Source: an uncultured Porphyromonadaceae bacterium (GTDB taxonomy: Bacteria; Bacteroidota; Bacteroidia; Bacteroidales; Muribaculaceae). Taken from it: 64,000 nucleotides of DNA. The position numbers and the translations under genes were made by a program. Each line of letters opens with the position of its first letter. The first letter of the stretch is position 1. Below, one piece after another: positions 34,246-43,524 of this stretch. The stretch is from NCBI GenBank assembly GCA_905198125.1, contig CAJKBH010000011.1, forward strand, positions 1 through 64,000, in the 5' to 3' direction. The notes under the pieces were generated by a model, which was not told where the DNA came from, ran no database searches, and was given only the letters and a program-made list of their open reading frames with translations.

Positions 34246-35579
34246 GAGAAAAAGAATTCCTGCCGCAGATAGCGGAACGACTCGGCATAGCCGAACTTAA
34301 CGATATGCAGAAACGGATGATGGCCACGGCCGGTCAGGCCAGGGACATCATATTGCTGTCGCCCACGGGCACGGGCAAGACACTTGCGTTCATACTGCCG
34401 ATGCTGAAGATACTGCGTCCCGCCACGGGTCGCATCCAGGCCGTGGTGATTGCGCCGAGCCGCGAGCTCGTGATGCAGATAGCCGGCGTGTTGCAGAAGA
34501 TAGGCGCCGGCATGAAGACCACGCCGCTGTACGGCGGCCATAAGTTCGAGGATGAGGAAAACTCGCTGAAGGCCGGCACGGACATCGTCGTCGCCACCCC
34601 GGGCCGACTGTTAGACCATATCAACCGCCGCACCATCGACGTGCTGCCGACCAGGATACTGGTGCTGGACGAGTTCGACAAATCGCTGGAACTCGGTTTC
34701 GAGACGGAGATGAAGAAGATAGTGAACCGTCTGAAGAACGTGAGCCATACCATACTTACCTCGGCCACACGCGCCGTTGACCTGCCGGCATTCCTGAACC
34801 TTGACAAACCGTTGACCCTCGACTTCTTAGGCGGCAATGAGGATGTGCGGAGCCGCACGCGCGTGCATCGTGTGGATTCCGACGGCAAGGACAAACTGCA
34901 GACCCTCCGCACCCTGATAGCCAACATCACCATGCCCGACGGAGAGTATTCGCGCAGCATAATATTCGTGAACCATCGCGAGAGTGCCGAGCGCGTGTAT
35001 GAATACTTGCGCAAGGAGAACGTGCCGTGCGTGCTGTATCACGGCGCGCTGGACCAGCGTGACCGCGAGACGGCACTGGCGCAGTTCAACAGCGGCGTGC
35101 GTCCCGTTATGGTGTCGACCGACCTCGCCGCGCGAGGCCTCGACATAGAGGGCGTGAAGTCCATAATACATTATCATCAGCCGCTCAGCGCCGAGACTTA
35201 CACCCACCGCAACGGACGTACGGCGCGCGTGCAGGCTGAAGGCGACATCTATGTGCTGGTCGGACCCGACGAGTCTGTGAAGGAATACATTGACTTCGAC
35301 GATACCCGATGGCTTGACCCGGAAATCGGATTGCCCGAACGTCCCATGCAGGAGACGCTGTATTTCGGAGCAGGGAAGAAAGAGAAGCTGTCGAAGGGCG
35401 ACATACTCGGCTTCCTGGTTAAGGAATGCGGATTGCAGCCCGATCAGATCGGCGTGATAGACGTGAAGGACCATTTCGCTTTGGCCGCGGTGAGGACTGA
35501 CCGTATCGGCGAACTGCTGCAGAAGATGAAGGGCGCCAAAATCAAGGGAGAGCGGCGCCAGGTCTCGGTGATTAAGTGA
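34242..35579 (+). CDS. DEAD-box-like RNA helicase with DbpA-type RNA-binding domain
   Basis: I choose ATG 34242 in the overlap with the recG stop; the in-frame TTG at 34227 is weaker. The 445-residue protein has motif I SPTGTGKTLAFILP, motif Ib TPGRLLDHI, motif III LTSATRA, motif V STDLAARGLDI and motif VI YTHRNGRTARV. Motif II reads DEFD (VLDEFDKSLELG) rather than DEAD. The last 75 residues (KGDILGFLVKECGLQPDQIGVIDVKDHFALAAV) fit the DbpA C-terminal RNA-binding domain, which in E. coli binds a 23S rRNA hairpin, so a role in large-subunit assembly is likely. Its coupling to recG is conserved in some relatives as far as I recall. Confidence 0.9.
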   Translation: MREKEFLPQIAERLGIAELNDMQKRMMATAGQARDIILLSPTGTGKTLAFILPMLKILRPATGRIQAVVIAPSRELVMQIAGVLQKIGAGMKTTPLYGGHKFEDEENSLKAGTDIVVATPGRLLDHINRRTIDVLPTRILVLDEFDKSLELGFETEMKKIVNRLKNVSHTILTSATRAVDLPAFLNLDKPLTLDFLGGNEDVRSRTRVHRVDSDGKDKLQTLRTLIANITMPDGEYSRSIIFVNHRESAERVYEYLRKENVPCVLYHGALDQRDRETALAQFNSGVRPVMVSTDLAARGLDIEGVKSIIHYHQPLSAETYTHRNGRTARVQAEGDIYVLVGPDESVKEYIDFDDTRWLDPEIGLPERPMQETLYFGAGKKEKLSKGDILGFLVKECGLQPDQIGVIDVKDHFALAAVRTDRIGELLQKMKGAKIKGERRQVSVIK

Positions 35580-35707
35580 ATCGTGCCTTAAATCCGTAAT
35601 GAGAAATAGGTAATGCCGGTGAGGCATAGCCGTTAGAAAACCGTTAAATAAGACTGCAAAACAAGATTAAAAATGGCAGAGAAAGTGAGATTTTGAGAAA
35701 TTTTTGT

Positions 35708-35715
35708 TAATTTTG
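35708..35715 (+). promoter_or_regulatory. Possible -7 element upstream of the pyruvate:ferredoxin oxidoreductase gene
   Basis: TAATTTTG at 35708-35715 is a perfect -7 element, 91 bases before the start codon; no TTTG lies at the normal distance upstream, so the promoter is incomplete by eye. The 226-base gap 35580-35805 holds nothing else I can support. Confidence 0.4.
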
Positions 35716-35805
35716 CAAAATTATATGGGCATAAGGTCATAAAGATTGCTACCCGTACATCGGTATTGAAGAAAAATAGTAACACAGTATATCATAACAA
35801 ACACG

Positions 35806-38800
35806 ATGAGCAAGGAAAAGAAATTTCTGACGTGCGACGGCAACCAGGCCGCGGCGCACATCAGCTACATGTTCAGCGAAGTAGCCGCCATCTATCCCAT
35901 CACTCCGTCGTCGACGATGGCCGAGTATGTGGACGACTGGTCGGCGGCCGGCCGTAAGAACATCTTCGGCGAGACGGTGATGGTACAGGAGATGCAGAGC
36001 GAGGCAGGTGCCGCAGGTGCCGTGCACGGCTCGCTGCAGGCAGGCGCGCTGACCACCACCTACACCGCATCGCAGGGTCTCCTGCTGATGATCCCGAACA
36101 TGTATAAGATAGCAGGCGAGCTGCTGCCCTGCGTGTTCCATGTATCGGCACGTACGCTGGCCAGCCATGCGCTGAGCATCTTCGGCGACCACCAGGATAT
36201 CTACGCCACCCGTCAGACCGGCTTCGCAATGTTCTGCGAGGGTTCCGTACAGGAGGTGATGGATCTGTCAGCCGTTGCACATCTGTCGGCCATCAAGGGC
36301 CGCGTTCCCTTCGTCAACTTCTTCGACGGCTTCCGCACCAGCCACGAGATCCAGAAGATCGAGGCGCTGAGCGAGGAAGACCTGGCCCCGCTGGTGGATC
36401 AGAAGGCCCTGGCCGAGTTCCGCGAGCGCGCGCTGAATCCCGATAAGCCCGTGGCACGCGGTATGGCCGAGAACGGCGACATCTTCTTCCAGCACCGCGA
36501 GGCAAGCAACAAATATTACGACGCCATCCCCGAGATCGTGGAGGAATACATCAAGGAGATGAACAAGCTGACAGGCCGCAACTACGGACTGTTCGACTAC
36601 TATGGCGATCCCGAGGCCGAGCGCGTCATTATCGCCATGGGTTCCGTGACCCAGGCCGCTCAGGAAACCGTTGACTATCTCCGCGCCAAGGGCGAGAAGG
36701 TGGGTCTGGTGAGCGTGCACCTGTATCGTCCCTTCAGCGCCAAGCATTTCCTGGCAGCCGTGCCCGCGACGGCCAAGAAGATTGCCGTGCTGGATCGCAC
36801 CAAGGAGCCGGGAGCAAACGGCGAGCCCCTTTACCTCGACGTCAAGGATGTGTTCTACGGCAAGGAGAACGCCCCGGTCATCGTCGGCGGCCGCTACGGT
36901 CTGTCGTCCAAGGACACCACGCCCGCACAGCTCGTGCAGGTTTACGAGAACCTGAAGGCCGACGCTCCCCGCAACGGCTTCACCATCGGCATCGAGGATG
37001 ACGTGACAAACCTGTCGCTCCCCGTCACCGCCGAAATCAACACCGGCAACAAGGGTATGTTCCAGGCCAAGTTCTTCGGCTTAGGTGCTGACGGTACCGT
37101 AGGCGCCAACAAGAACTCTGTGAAGATCATCGGTGACAATACCAACAAGTATTGCCAGGCATACTTCGCATACGACTCGAAGAAGTCGGGCGGTTTCACC
37201 TGCTCGCACCTCCGTTTCGGCGACGAGCCCATCCGCTCCACATACCTGGTGAACACGCCTAACTTCGTGGCATGCCATGTACAGGCATATCTGCACATGT
37301 ACGACGTGACACGCGGTCTGCAGAAGGGCGGCACGTTCCTGCTCAACACCATCTGGGAGGGCGAGGAACTGGCCAAGAACCTGCCCAACAAGGTTAAGCG
37401 TTTCTTCGCGCAGAACGACATCACCGTATATTACATCAATGCCACCAAGATTGCACAGGAGATAGGTCTGGGCAACCGCACCAACACCATCCTGCAGTCG
37501 GCTTTCTTCCGCATCACCGAGGTTATCCCCGTAGACCTGGCCATAGAGCAGATGAAGAAATTCATCGTGAAGTCCTACGGCAAGAAGGGCGAGAACATCG
37601 TGAACATGAACTATGCGGCCGTAGACCGCGGCGGCGAGTACAAGAAGCTGGATGTGGATCCCGCATGGGCTACGCTGGCCGATGACGCTCCCACGGCTGC
37701 TCCGGCTCCCGAGTTCATCGAGACCGTGGTTCGCCCCATGAACGCCCAGGACGGCGACCTGCTGCCCGTCAGCAAGTTTGTCGACAACCCCGACGGCACA
37801 TGGGAGCAGGGCACCGCAGCCTACGAGAAGCGCGGTGTTGCGGCTTTCGTTCCCGAATGGAATCCCGACAACTGTATACAGTGTAACAAGTGTTCGTACG
37901 TATGTCCTCACGCAGCCATCCGTCCGTTCGTTCTGGACGCCGAGGAGATGAAGGCAGCGCCGTTCGGCGAGGACGCCACCATCCCGGCCATCGGCAAGAC
38001 ATTCACCGGAATGCGCTTCCGTCAGCAGGTTGACGTGATGGACTGCCTCGGATGCGGCAACTGCGTCAACGTATGTCCCGGCAAGAAGGGCAACAAGGCT
38101 CTGAGCATGCAGCATTTCGAGTCGCAGGAGGCTCAGGATGTCAACTGGGAATGGCTGGTCAAGAACGTAAAGAGCAAAGCCGACCTGGTAGACGTGAAGC
38201 TGAACGCCAAGAACAGCCAGTTCGCACAGCCTCTGTTCGAGTTCTCGGGCGCCTGCTCCGGTTGCGGCGAGACTCCCTATGTCAAGCTGATCACCCAGCT
38301 GTTCGGTGCCAACGAGATCGTGGCCAACGCTACGGGTTGCTCGTCAATCTACTCCGGTTCCGCACCTTCCACGCCTTACACCACCGACCAGAACGGCCAC
38401 GGTCCCGCATGGGCCAACTCGCTGTTCGAGGACTTCTGTGAGTATGGCCTGGGTATGTACATCGCATACGAGAAGCTTCGCAAGCGCGCAGAGGCAGTGG
38501 CAGAGGAGATCGTCGCAAAGGCAGACGCTCCCGAGGCTCTGAAGGCAGCCGCTCAGGACTGGCTCGACAACAAGGACGACCTTAAGCTGTCGCAGGTTAA
38601 GGGCGAGGTTCTGAAGGCCGAGGCCGCCAAGGGCGCCGCAGCAGGCTGCGACCTGTGCAAGACGCTGGACAGCATGGTCAACTACCTGACCAAGCGCAGC
38701 CAGTGGATCATCGGCGGTGACGGCGCAAGCTACGACATCGGCTTCGGCGGTCTGGACCACGTGATCGCATCGGGCAAGAACGTGAACATCCTGGTGCTCG

Positions 38801-39399
38801 ACACCGAGGTTTACTCCAACACCGGCGGTCAGAGCTCGAAGTCCACGCCTATCGGCGCCATCGCCAAGTTTGCCGCCGCCGGCAAGCGCATCCGCAAGAA
38901 GGACCTCGGTCTGATCGCGACCACCTACGGTTACGTTTACGTTGCACAGGTGGCCATGGGCGCCGACAACGCACAGACTCTGAAGGCACTGCGCGAGGCC
39001 GAGGCTTACGACGGACCCTCGCTGGTTATCGCATACGCTCCCTGTATCAACCACGGCATCAAGAAGGGTATGGGGCTGAGCCAGGAGGAGGAAAGACTGG
39101 CCGTAGAATGCGGTTACTGGCATCTGTGGCGTTACAATCCCCAGGCTGAGGCCGAGGGACAGAACCCCTTCTCGCTCGACAGCAAGGAGCCTGACTGGGA
39201 TAAGTTCGTGGACTTCCTGAAGGGCGAGGTTCGCTTCGCATCGCTGGCCAAGATGTATCCCGAGCAGGCCGAGGAGCTGTTCCAGGCTTGTAAGGACAAC
39301 GCCCAGTGGCGTTACAACAACTACAAGCGTCTGGCCGCCCAGAACTGGGGCAAGGATCCCGAGCTGACTCCCGAGGAGGAGGCACTCCGCAAGAACTGA
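35806..39399 (+). CDS. nifJ: Pyruvate:ferredoxin (flavodoxin) oxidoreductase
   Basis: A 1197-residue single-chain enzyme that splits pyruvate to acetyl-CoA and CO2 and reduces ferredoxin, the main acetyl-CoA source in anaerobic Bacteroidota. Domains in order: the pyrimidine-binding domain from residue 1 (NQAAAHISYMFSEVAAIYPITPSS), the C2-type domain, the linker domain, and a ferredoxin domain with two 4Fe-4S clusters. The first cluster has Cys690, 693, 696 and 700; the second has Cys747, 750, 753 and 757. The TPP diphosphate domain follows with CSGCGET and GDGASYDIGFGG, and VYSNTGGQSSKSTPIGA near the end. All cluster and TPP residues are intact. The oxygen-sensitive clusters make the cydAB oxidase a useful neighbour. 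It is monocistronic, with a strong terminator. Confidence 0.97.
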   Translation: MSKEKKFLTCDGNQAAAHISYMFSEVAAIYPITPSSTMAEYVDDWSAAGRKNIFGETVMVQEMQSEAGAAGAVHGSLQAGALTTTYTASQGLLLMIPNMYKIAGELLPCVFHVSARTLASHALSIFGDHQDIYATRQTGFAMFCEGSVQEVMDLSAVAHLSAIKGRVPFVNFFDGFRTSHEIQKIEALSEEDLAPLVDQKALAEFRERALNPDKPVARGMAENGDIFFQHREASNKYYDAIPEIVEEYIKEMNKLTGRNYGLFDYYGDPEAERVIIAMGSVTQAAQETVDYLRAKGEKVGLVSVHLYRPFSAKHFLAAVPATAKKIAVLDRTKEPGANGEPLYLDVKDVFYGKENAPVIVGGRYGLSSKDTTPAQLVQVYENLKADAPRNGFTIGIEDDVTNLSLPVTAEINTGNKGMFQAKFFGLGADGTVGANKNSVKIIGDNTNKYCQAYFAYDSKKSGGFTCSHLRFGDEPIRSTYLVNTPNFVACHVQAYLHMYDVTRGLQKGGTFLLNTIWEGEELAKNLPNKVKRFFAQNDITVYYINATKIAQEIGLGNRTNTILQSAFFRITEVIPVDLAIEQMKKFIVKSYGKKGENIVNMNYAAVDRGGEYKKLDVDPAWATLADDAPTAAPAPEFIETVVRPMNAQDGDLLPVSKFVDNPDGTWEQGTAAYEKRGVAAFVPEWNPDNCIQCNKCSYVCPHAAIRPFVLDAEEMKAAPFGEDATIPAIGKTFTGMRFRQQVDVMDCLGCGNCVNVCPGKKGNKALSMQHFESQEAQDVNWEWLVKNVKSKADLVDVKLNAKNSQFAQPLFEFSGACSGCGETPYVKLITQLFGANEIVANATGCSSIYSGSAPSTPYTTDQNGHGPAWANSLFEDFCEYGLGMYIAYEKLRKRAEAVAEEIVAKADAPEALKAAAQDWLDNKDDLKLSQVKGEVLKAEAAKGAAAGCDLCKTLDSMVNYLTKRSQWIIGGDGASYDIGFGGLDHVIASGKNVNILVLDTEVYSNTGGQSSKSTPIGAIAKFAAAGKRIRKKDLGLIATTYGYVYVAQVAMGADNAQTLKALREAEAYDGPSLVIAYAPCINHGIKKGMGLSQEEERLAVECGYWHLWRYNPQAEAEGQNPFSLDSKEPDWDKFVDFLKGEVRFASLAKMYPEQAEELFQACKDNAQWRYNNYKRLAAQNWGKDPELTPEEEALRKN

Positions 39400-39420
39400 T
39401 CGCTGATAGCGACTGAATAA

Positions 39421-39458
39421 AAAAATCCGTGCCGGACTCCCGGCGCGGATTTTTTTTA
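39421..39458 (+). terminator. Terminator after the oxidoreductase gene
   Basis: AAAATCCGTGCCGG (39422-39435) pairs with CCGGCGCGGATTTT (from 39440) over about 14 bp with a 4-base loop and a run of eight T. Confidence 0.9.
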
Positions 39459-39462
39459 TCTT

Positions 39463-39506
39463 GACTTTAAGGACTTTAAGGTCTTTAAGGACCCTAAAGT
39501 CCTTAA
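39463..39506. repeat. Nested inverted repeat between convergent genes
   Basis: AAGGACTTTA (39469-39478) pairs with TAAAGTCCTT (39495-39504), and GGTC/GACC (39480-39483 and 39490-39493) forms an inner stem. It contains repeated GACTTTAAGG units. No T tract follows in either direction, so I call it a structured repeat that could still slow polymerase at the 3' end of the SIMPL gene. Confidence 0.5.
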
Positions 39507-39513
39507 CGACTTA

Positions 39514-40242
39514 TCAGTCCTTCAGGTAGTACTCGATTGTGGAGACTACGCGCACATTCTTGATGTAGGGGGTGTACTGGTCGCGGTCGTCGATGCTGAA
39601 CTGCCCCTGTGAAGCCGATTTGATTTTGCCCAGCTTAGACTTGGAGTCCTGGGCGAACTTCTGGGCGGCCTTGCGGGCGTTCTTGGTGGCGTCGGCCACC
39701 ATGTCGGGCTTGATTTCGTTCAGACCCGTAAACTCGTACAGCGTCTGATAATTGTAATCGCCGGCCACGATGGCTATGCCCTGAGACATCAGTTCGGTCT
39801 GCTTGTTCATCAACTTGTTCACTTTCTCCACCTGGTCCGAAGTCACTACCACCACGGTGGTGACGTTATATCGGAAGGGAGCCGGGTTGCCGCCATAGTT
39901 GTCGGCCTGCATATCCTGTACTTTCGGAGCGTTGACATTGTATTCCTTCTCCGAGATGCCGTTGGCGCGCAGGAACTTCACGATGGCTGAGTCTGTTGAC
40001 TGTACCTGCTGGTACAGGGCGGTCAGGTCGTTGCCCACGGCTTTGCTCACGATGGGCCATGTCACCTTGTTGGCCATTACCTCACGCTCGCTGAGACCGC
40101 GTACGGTCACCACGCGCGAATTATTGGAGATGCTTCGGATGCCGCCGCTGATGAATATGCCCAGCAGCATCAGGCCCACGCATATCAGCAGGGCAGGTAC
40201 CCAGCCGAAAAAGATTCTCTTGTTTCCTTTTTCCTGTTCCAT
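39514..40242 (-). CDS. SIMPL domain (DUF541) protein
   Basis: A 242-residue protein with one N-terminal membrane segment (about 11-31, VPALLICVGLMLLGIFISGG) and a periplasmic SIMPL/DUF541 domain. Typical blocks are VTVRGLSEREVMANKVTW near the start and DATKNARKAAQKFAQDSK in the C-terminal half. The family (including YggE) forms ring-like assemblies in the envelope and is linked to oxidative stress; no biochemical role is settled. It is transcribed leftward, convergent with the oxidoreductase gene, and divergent from pheS across 146 bases. I see no clear promoter. Confidence 0.88.
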   Translation of the reverse strand: MEQEKGNKRIFFGWVPALLICVGLMLLGIFISGGIRSISNNSRVVTVRGLSEREVMANKVTWPIVSKAVGNDLTALYQQVQSTDSAIVKFLRANGISEKEYNVNAPKVQDMQADNYGGNPAPFRYNVTTVVVVTSDQVEKVNKLMNKQTELMSQGIAIVAGDYNYQTLYEFTGLNEIKPDMVADATKNARKAAQKFAQDSKSKLGKIKSASQGQFSIDDRDQYTPYIKNVRVVSTIEYYLKD

Positions 40243-40388
40243 AGTTTATGTGTTTTCGATGATTAAGTTTGTATGTAAGATATTGAATCTAAAATAAAGT
40301 TTAATTTATAATTAAACAACTTCGAGGGGTAGAATATGCTCGGAATTGAAGAAAAATGATTAAATTTGCGGTGCAAAACGATAAAGAG

Positions 40389-41414
40389 ATGTTAGAGAGG
40401 ATAGAAACGCTGCGTCAGCAGCTTGCCAACGAAACGGCCGCAACGAAGGAGGCGGTCGAGGAATTGCGTATAAAGTACCTGAGCAAGAAAGGTTTGATAC
40501 CGGCCCTGATGGCGGACTTCCGGACCGTGCCGGCCGAACTTAAGCGTGAGATCGGCCAGAAAATCAACGAGCTGAAGAACGAGGCCCAGGAACGCATCAA
40601 CGCATTGAAGGAAAGTTTCGAAAGCAGCGACAGCGACATAGACGTGGACCTGGACCTGACGCGCACCGGCACGCCGGTGTCGTGCGGCACACGCCATCCG
40701 CTCACGCTGGTGCGCAACGAGATAATATCCATCTTCGGCTCCATGGGCTTCACCATCGCCGAGGGTCCGGAGATAGAGGACGACTGGCATGTGTTCGAAA
40801 GCCTGAACTTTCCGCCCGATCATCCTGCACGCGACATGCAGGACACATTCTTTATCGACAGGGACAAGGCCGACGTGCTGCTGCGCACGCACACCTCGTC
40901 GGTACAGACCCGCACCATGGAGCATACGCAGCCTCCCATCCGCATAGTATGTCCCGGACGCGTTTACCGCAACGAGGCAATCTCGGCGCGCGCCCACTGC
41001 TTCTTCCATCAGGTTGAGGGCCTGTATATCGACAGGAACGTGTCGATGGCCGATCTGGAGCAGGTGCTGTTGGGCTTCGCTCGCCGCATGTTCGGTCCCG
41101 ACACGCGCATACGTCTGCGTCCCAGCTATTTCCCCTTCACTGAGCCTAGCGCCGAGATGGACATCAGCTGCCACATCTGCGGCGGCAAGGGCTGTGCTCT
41201 CTGCAAAGGTACGGGATGGGTCGAGATTCTCGGCTGCGGTATGGTGGACCCCAATGTGCTTAAGAACTGCGGCATAGATCCCGAGGTTTACAGCGGCTAC
41301 GCATTCGGCATGGGTGTGGAGCGCATCGCCAACCTGAAATACAAGGTGAAGGACCTGCGCCTGTTCTCCGAAAACGATGTCCGGTTCCTCAAGGAATTCG
41401 AATCGGCACATTAA
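40389..41414 (+). CDS. pheS: Phenylalanyl-tRNA synthetase alpha subunit
   Basis: The catalytic subunit of PheRS, 341 residues from ATG 40389. An upstream ATG at 40356 would lie before a -7-like element TAAATTTG (40361-40368), so the downstream start is better; relatives also start MLERIETLRQQL-like. The N-terminal coiled-coil for tRNA binding covers about 1-85, then the class II core: motif 2 around PIRIVCPGRVYRNEAISARAHCFFHQVEG and motif 3 SGYAFGMGVERIANLKY. A Cys-rich loop CHICGGKGCALCKGTGW at about 258-275 fits the extra loop seen in many bacterial PheS. The beta subunit gene is not adjacent. Confidence 0.95.
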   Translation: MLERIETLRQQLANETAATKEAVEELRIKYLSKKGLIPALMADFRTVPAELKREIGQKINELKNEAQERINALKESFESSDSDIDVDLDLTRTGTPVSCGTRHPLTLVRNEIISIFGSMGFTIAEGPEIEDDWHVFESLNFPPDHPARDMQDTFFIDRDKADVLLRTHTSSVQTRTMEHTQPPIRIVCPGRVYRNEAISARAHCFFHQVEGLYIDRNVSMADLEQVLLGFARRMFGPDTRIRLRPSYFPFTEPSAEMDISCHICGGKGCALCKGTGWVEILGCGMVDPNVLKNCGIDPEVYSGYAFGMGVERIANLKYKVKDLRLFSENDVRFLKEFESAH

Positions 41415-41420
41415 GTGTAG

Positions 41421-41527
41421 GTTATAAAGTCTAAAAAGTTTAAAAAGTTAAGATGAATGTGTAGACGTTTCAGAATCTGCACTGTTATCTTAACTTTTTC
41501 AACTTTATAAACTCTTTCAACTTATTA
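41421..41527 (+). repeat. Long imperfect inverted repeat upstream of nth (copy B)
   Basis: Copy B of the element at 20553-20669. The middle block (41445-41490) shares GTTAAGA.GAATGTG and GCACT.TTATCTTAACTTTTT with copy A, and the arms are again AGTTTAA/AACTTTA-type units of opposite orientation. It ends 5 bases before the nth start codon. Confidence 0.7.
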
Positions 41528-41532
41528 AACGC

Positions 41533-42222
41533 ATGACCATAAAGGATAGATACGAAAAGGTGCTGGAGACGTTTGCGGCCACGATACCGGAGCCGCAGAC
41601 GGAGTTGCATTACGACAACCCGTATCAGCTGCTGTTAGCCGTGATACTGTCCGCGCAATGCACCGACAAGCGTATCAACATGGTCACGCCGGCATTGTTC
41701 AACCGGTTTCCGACAGTTCAGGACCTGGCAGCCGCCACGCCCGAGGATGTGTATCCCTTTATTCGGTCTGTGACCTATCCCAACGCAAAGAGTAAGTCGC
41801 TGGTCAAGGTCGCGCAGCGTCTGGTCGAGGAATTCGGCGGCGAGATACCCAAGGACATAGACACGCTGGTGACATTGCCGGGAGTAGGGCGCAAGACGGC
41901 CAACGTGATGCTGGCGGTGTTGTGGAACGAAGCCGCTATGCCCGTAGACACGCACGTGTTCCGAGTCAGCAACCGCATCGGACTGACCAACAATTCCAAG
42001 ACCCCGTTATCCACGGAGAAGACCCTGTGCCGGCACATAGCCCCCGAGCTGTTGCCCAAGGCGCATCACTGGCTGATACTGCATGGCCGTTACGTCTGCA
42101 AGGCCCGCACCCCCGACTGCTACGGCTGCCTCATCTCCGACTACTGCAAATCCTATCCCCGCTTCCTGAAGGAACTCGAATCGAAATCCGCCACCAAAAC
42201 CAAACAGCAAAAGGGGAAATAA
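41533..42222 (+). CDS. nth: Endonuclease III
   Basis: A 229-residue DNA glycosylase/AP lyase that removes oxidised pyrimidines. The helix-hairpin-helix LPGVGRKTANVML contains the catalytic Lys121, and the second catalytic residue Asp139 lies in PVDTHVFRVSNRIGL. The 4Fe-4S cluster is formed by Cys189, Cys196, Cys199 and Cys205 in the pattern C-x6-C-x2-C-x5-C. Length is typical, with a short basic tail. It is preceded by the repeat element that ends 5 bases before the start codon and is thus the likely leader. Confidence 0.96.
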   Translation: MTIKDRYEKVLETFAATIPEPQTELHYDNPYQLLLAVILSAQCTDKRINMVTPALFNRFPTVQDLAAATPEDVYPFIRSVTYPNAKSKSLVKVAQRLVEEFGGEIPKDIDTLVTLPGVGRKTANVMLAVLWNEAAMPVDTHVFRVSNRIGLTNNSKTPLSTEKTLCRHIAPELLPKAHHWLILHGRYVCKARTPDCYGCLISDYCKSYPRFLKELESKSATKTKQQKGK

Positions 42223-42299
42223 TCACGGACATCATCGCAGCGTCATCCGCCGGCATTGATTAGTAGCGGCTATTATTACATTGACAGGTAATGGTTTTA

Positions 42300-42331
42300 T
42301 TTGTTAATCTAAAATAAGTTTATTAACTTTG
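42300..42331 (+). promoter_or_regulatory. Promoter for the DUF4143 ATPase gene
   Basis: TTTG at 42300-42303 and TAACTTTG at 42324-42331 are 20 bases apart. The start codon at 42388 is 56 bases downstream, giving a short leader. Confidence 0.8.
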
Positions 42332-42387
42332 TGCAAATATGGCAGTATGGTATCATATTTGCAAAGATTGTTAAAATATATAAATTT

Positions 42388-43524
42388 ATGAAGGGATACA
42401 TTCCGCGATTACTTGAAAGTGCAGTACGCCAGTCTATTAAAGAGTATCCCGTACAGATTGTGACCGGACCGAGACAATCGGGAAAAACTACAATGTGCCG
42501 TCATCTCATGCCGGATTATAAATTCGTAAATCTTGAACGACTCACGGATCGCAGATATGCTCAGGATGATCCTGCTGCATTTTTAAAATCGTTGGGACCC
42601 AAAGCTATCATAGACGAGGTGCAGAATGTGCCCGAATTATTGTCAGAAATACAGGCGTCGGTAGATGAAGATCCCGATCTTAGTTATATATTGACAGGCA
42701 GCTGTAATTTTGCCTTGATGAATCGGGTCAGCCAGTCTCTGGCAGGCAGGGCGTCGGTTTTTACGTTGCTTCCTTTATCATTGCATGAAATCACCGGTCA
42801 TTGCGATGAAATGTCAACGGATCAGATAGAATATACCGGTTTTTATCCCGGATGTATGATTGGAGGCATACGCCCCGAACGCTTCTATTCCAATTATTAT
42901 CAGACTTACATAGAACGGGATGTGCGTGAATTGATGCAGATAAAGAATCTTGACAAATTCGATATCTTCATACGTCTTCTTGCCGGACGTGCCGGCACTG
43001 AATTGAATGTCAGCTCGCTTGCTGTAGAAACCGGTGTTACGGTAAAAACGGTAAACGAATGGCTGTCGATATTAAAGGCATCGTATATTGTGTTCGAGCT
43101 GCGCCCATATTTTGTTAATATCAACAAGCGACTGACAAAAACCCCTAAGATCTATTTTTACGATTCAGGACTGATGGTGCATCTGTTAGGTGTACAGTCA
43201 GAGAGTCAATTGTCCACACATCCATTACGAGGCGCCGTATTTGAAAATATGGTCATTTCGGAATTTCTGAAACAGAGATATAATCAGGCTCTTGCACCGA
43301 ATATTCATTTTTATCGTGAGAATTCAGGCCGAGAGGTCGATATTGTATCGATACATCCCGAGGGACTGGATCTGTACGAAGTCAAGGCTGCGGCAACATA
43401 CCGTTCTGATTTTCGACGAAACATGGAATATCTGGCAACTGTCCTTCCGAATGTGCGAAGCACACATGTCATATATGACGGAACGTCTATACCTCCGGTT
43501 ATACTTAATTTTCGCCGTATATAA
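42388..43524 (+). CDS. AAA-type ATPase with DUF4143 domain
   Basis: A 378-residue protein from ATG 42388, which fits the promoter; a longer in-frame start at 42331 overlaps the -7 element. The N-terminal ATPase has Walker A GPRQSGKTTM and Walker B AIIDEVQNVP, and the sensor-like YILTGSCNFALM. The C-terminal DUF4143 part (about 180-378) ends in a nuclease-like ENSGREVDIVSIHPEGLDLYEVKAAAT block with E, D and ExK, as in restriction-endonuclease-like folds. These proteins are very common, often strain-variable and of unknown role; some sit in defence contexts. The coding is AT-richer than its neighbours, suggesting acquisition. Confidence 0.88.
   Translation: MKGYIPRLLESAVRQSIKEYPVQIVTGPRQSGKTTMCRHLMPDYKFVNLERLTDRRYAQDDPAAFLKSLGPKAIIDEVQNVPELLSEIQASVDEDPDLSYILTGSCNFALMNRVSQSLAGRASVFTLLPLSLHEITGHCDEMSTDQIEYTGFYPGCMIGGIRPERFYSNYYQTYIERDVRELMQIKNLDKFDIFIRLLAGRAGTELNVSSLAVETGVTVKTVNEWLSILKASYIVFELRPYFVNINKRLTKTPKIYFYDSGLMVHLLGVQSESQLSTHPLRGAVFENMVISEFLKQRYNQALAPNIHFYRENSGREVDIVSIHPEGLDLYEVKAAATYRSDFRRNMEYLATVLPNVRSTHVIYDGTSIPPVILNFRRI

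Noticed and set aside
39463..39506. Terminator for the SIMPL gene
   Set aside because: The stem is good but no T tract follows on either strand; recorded instead as a structured repeat.
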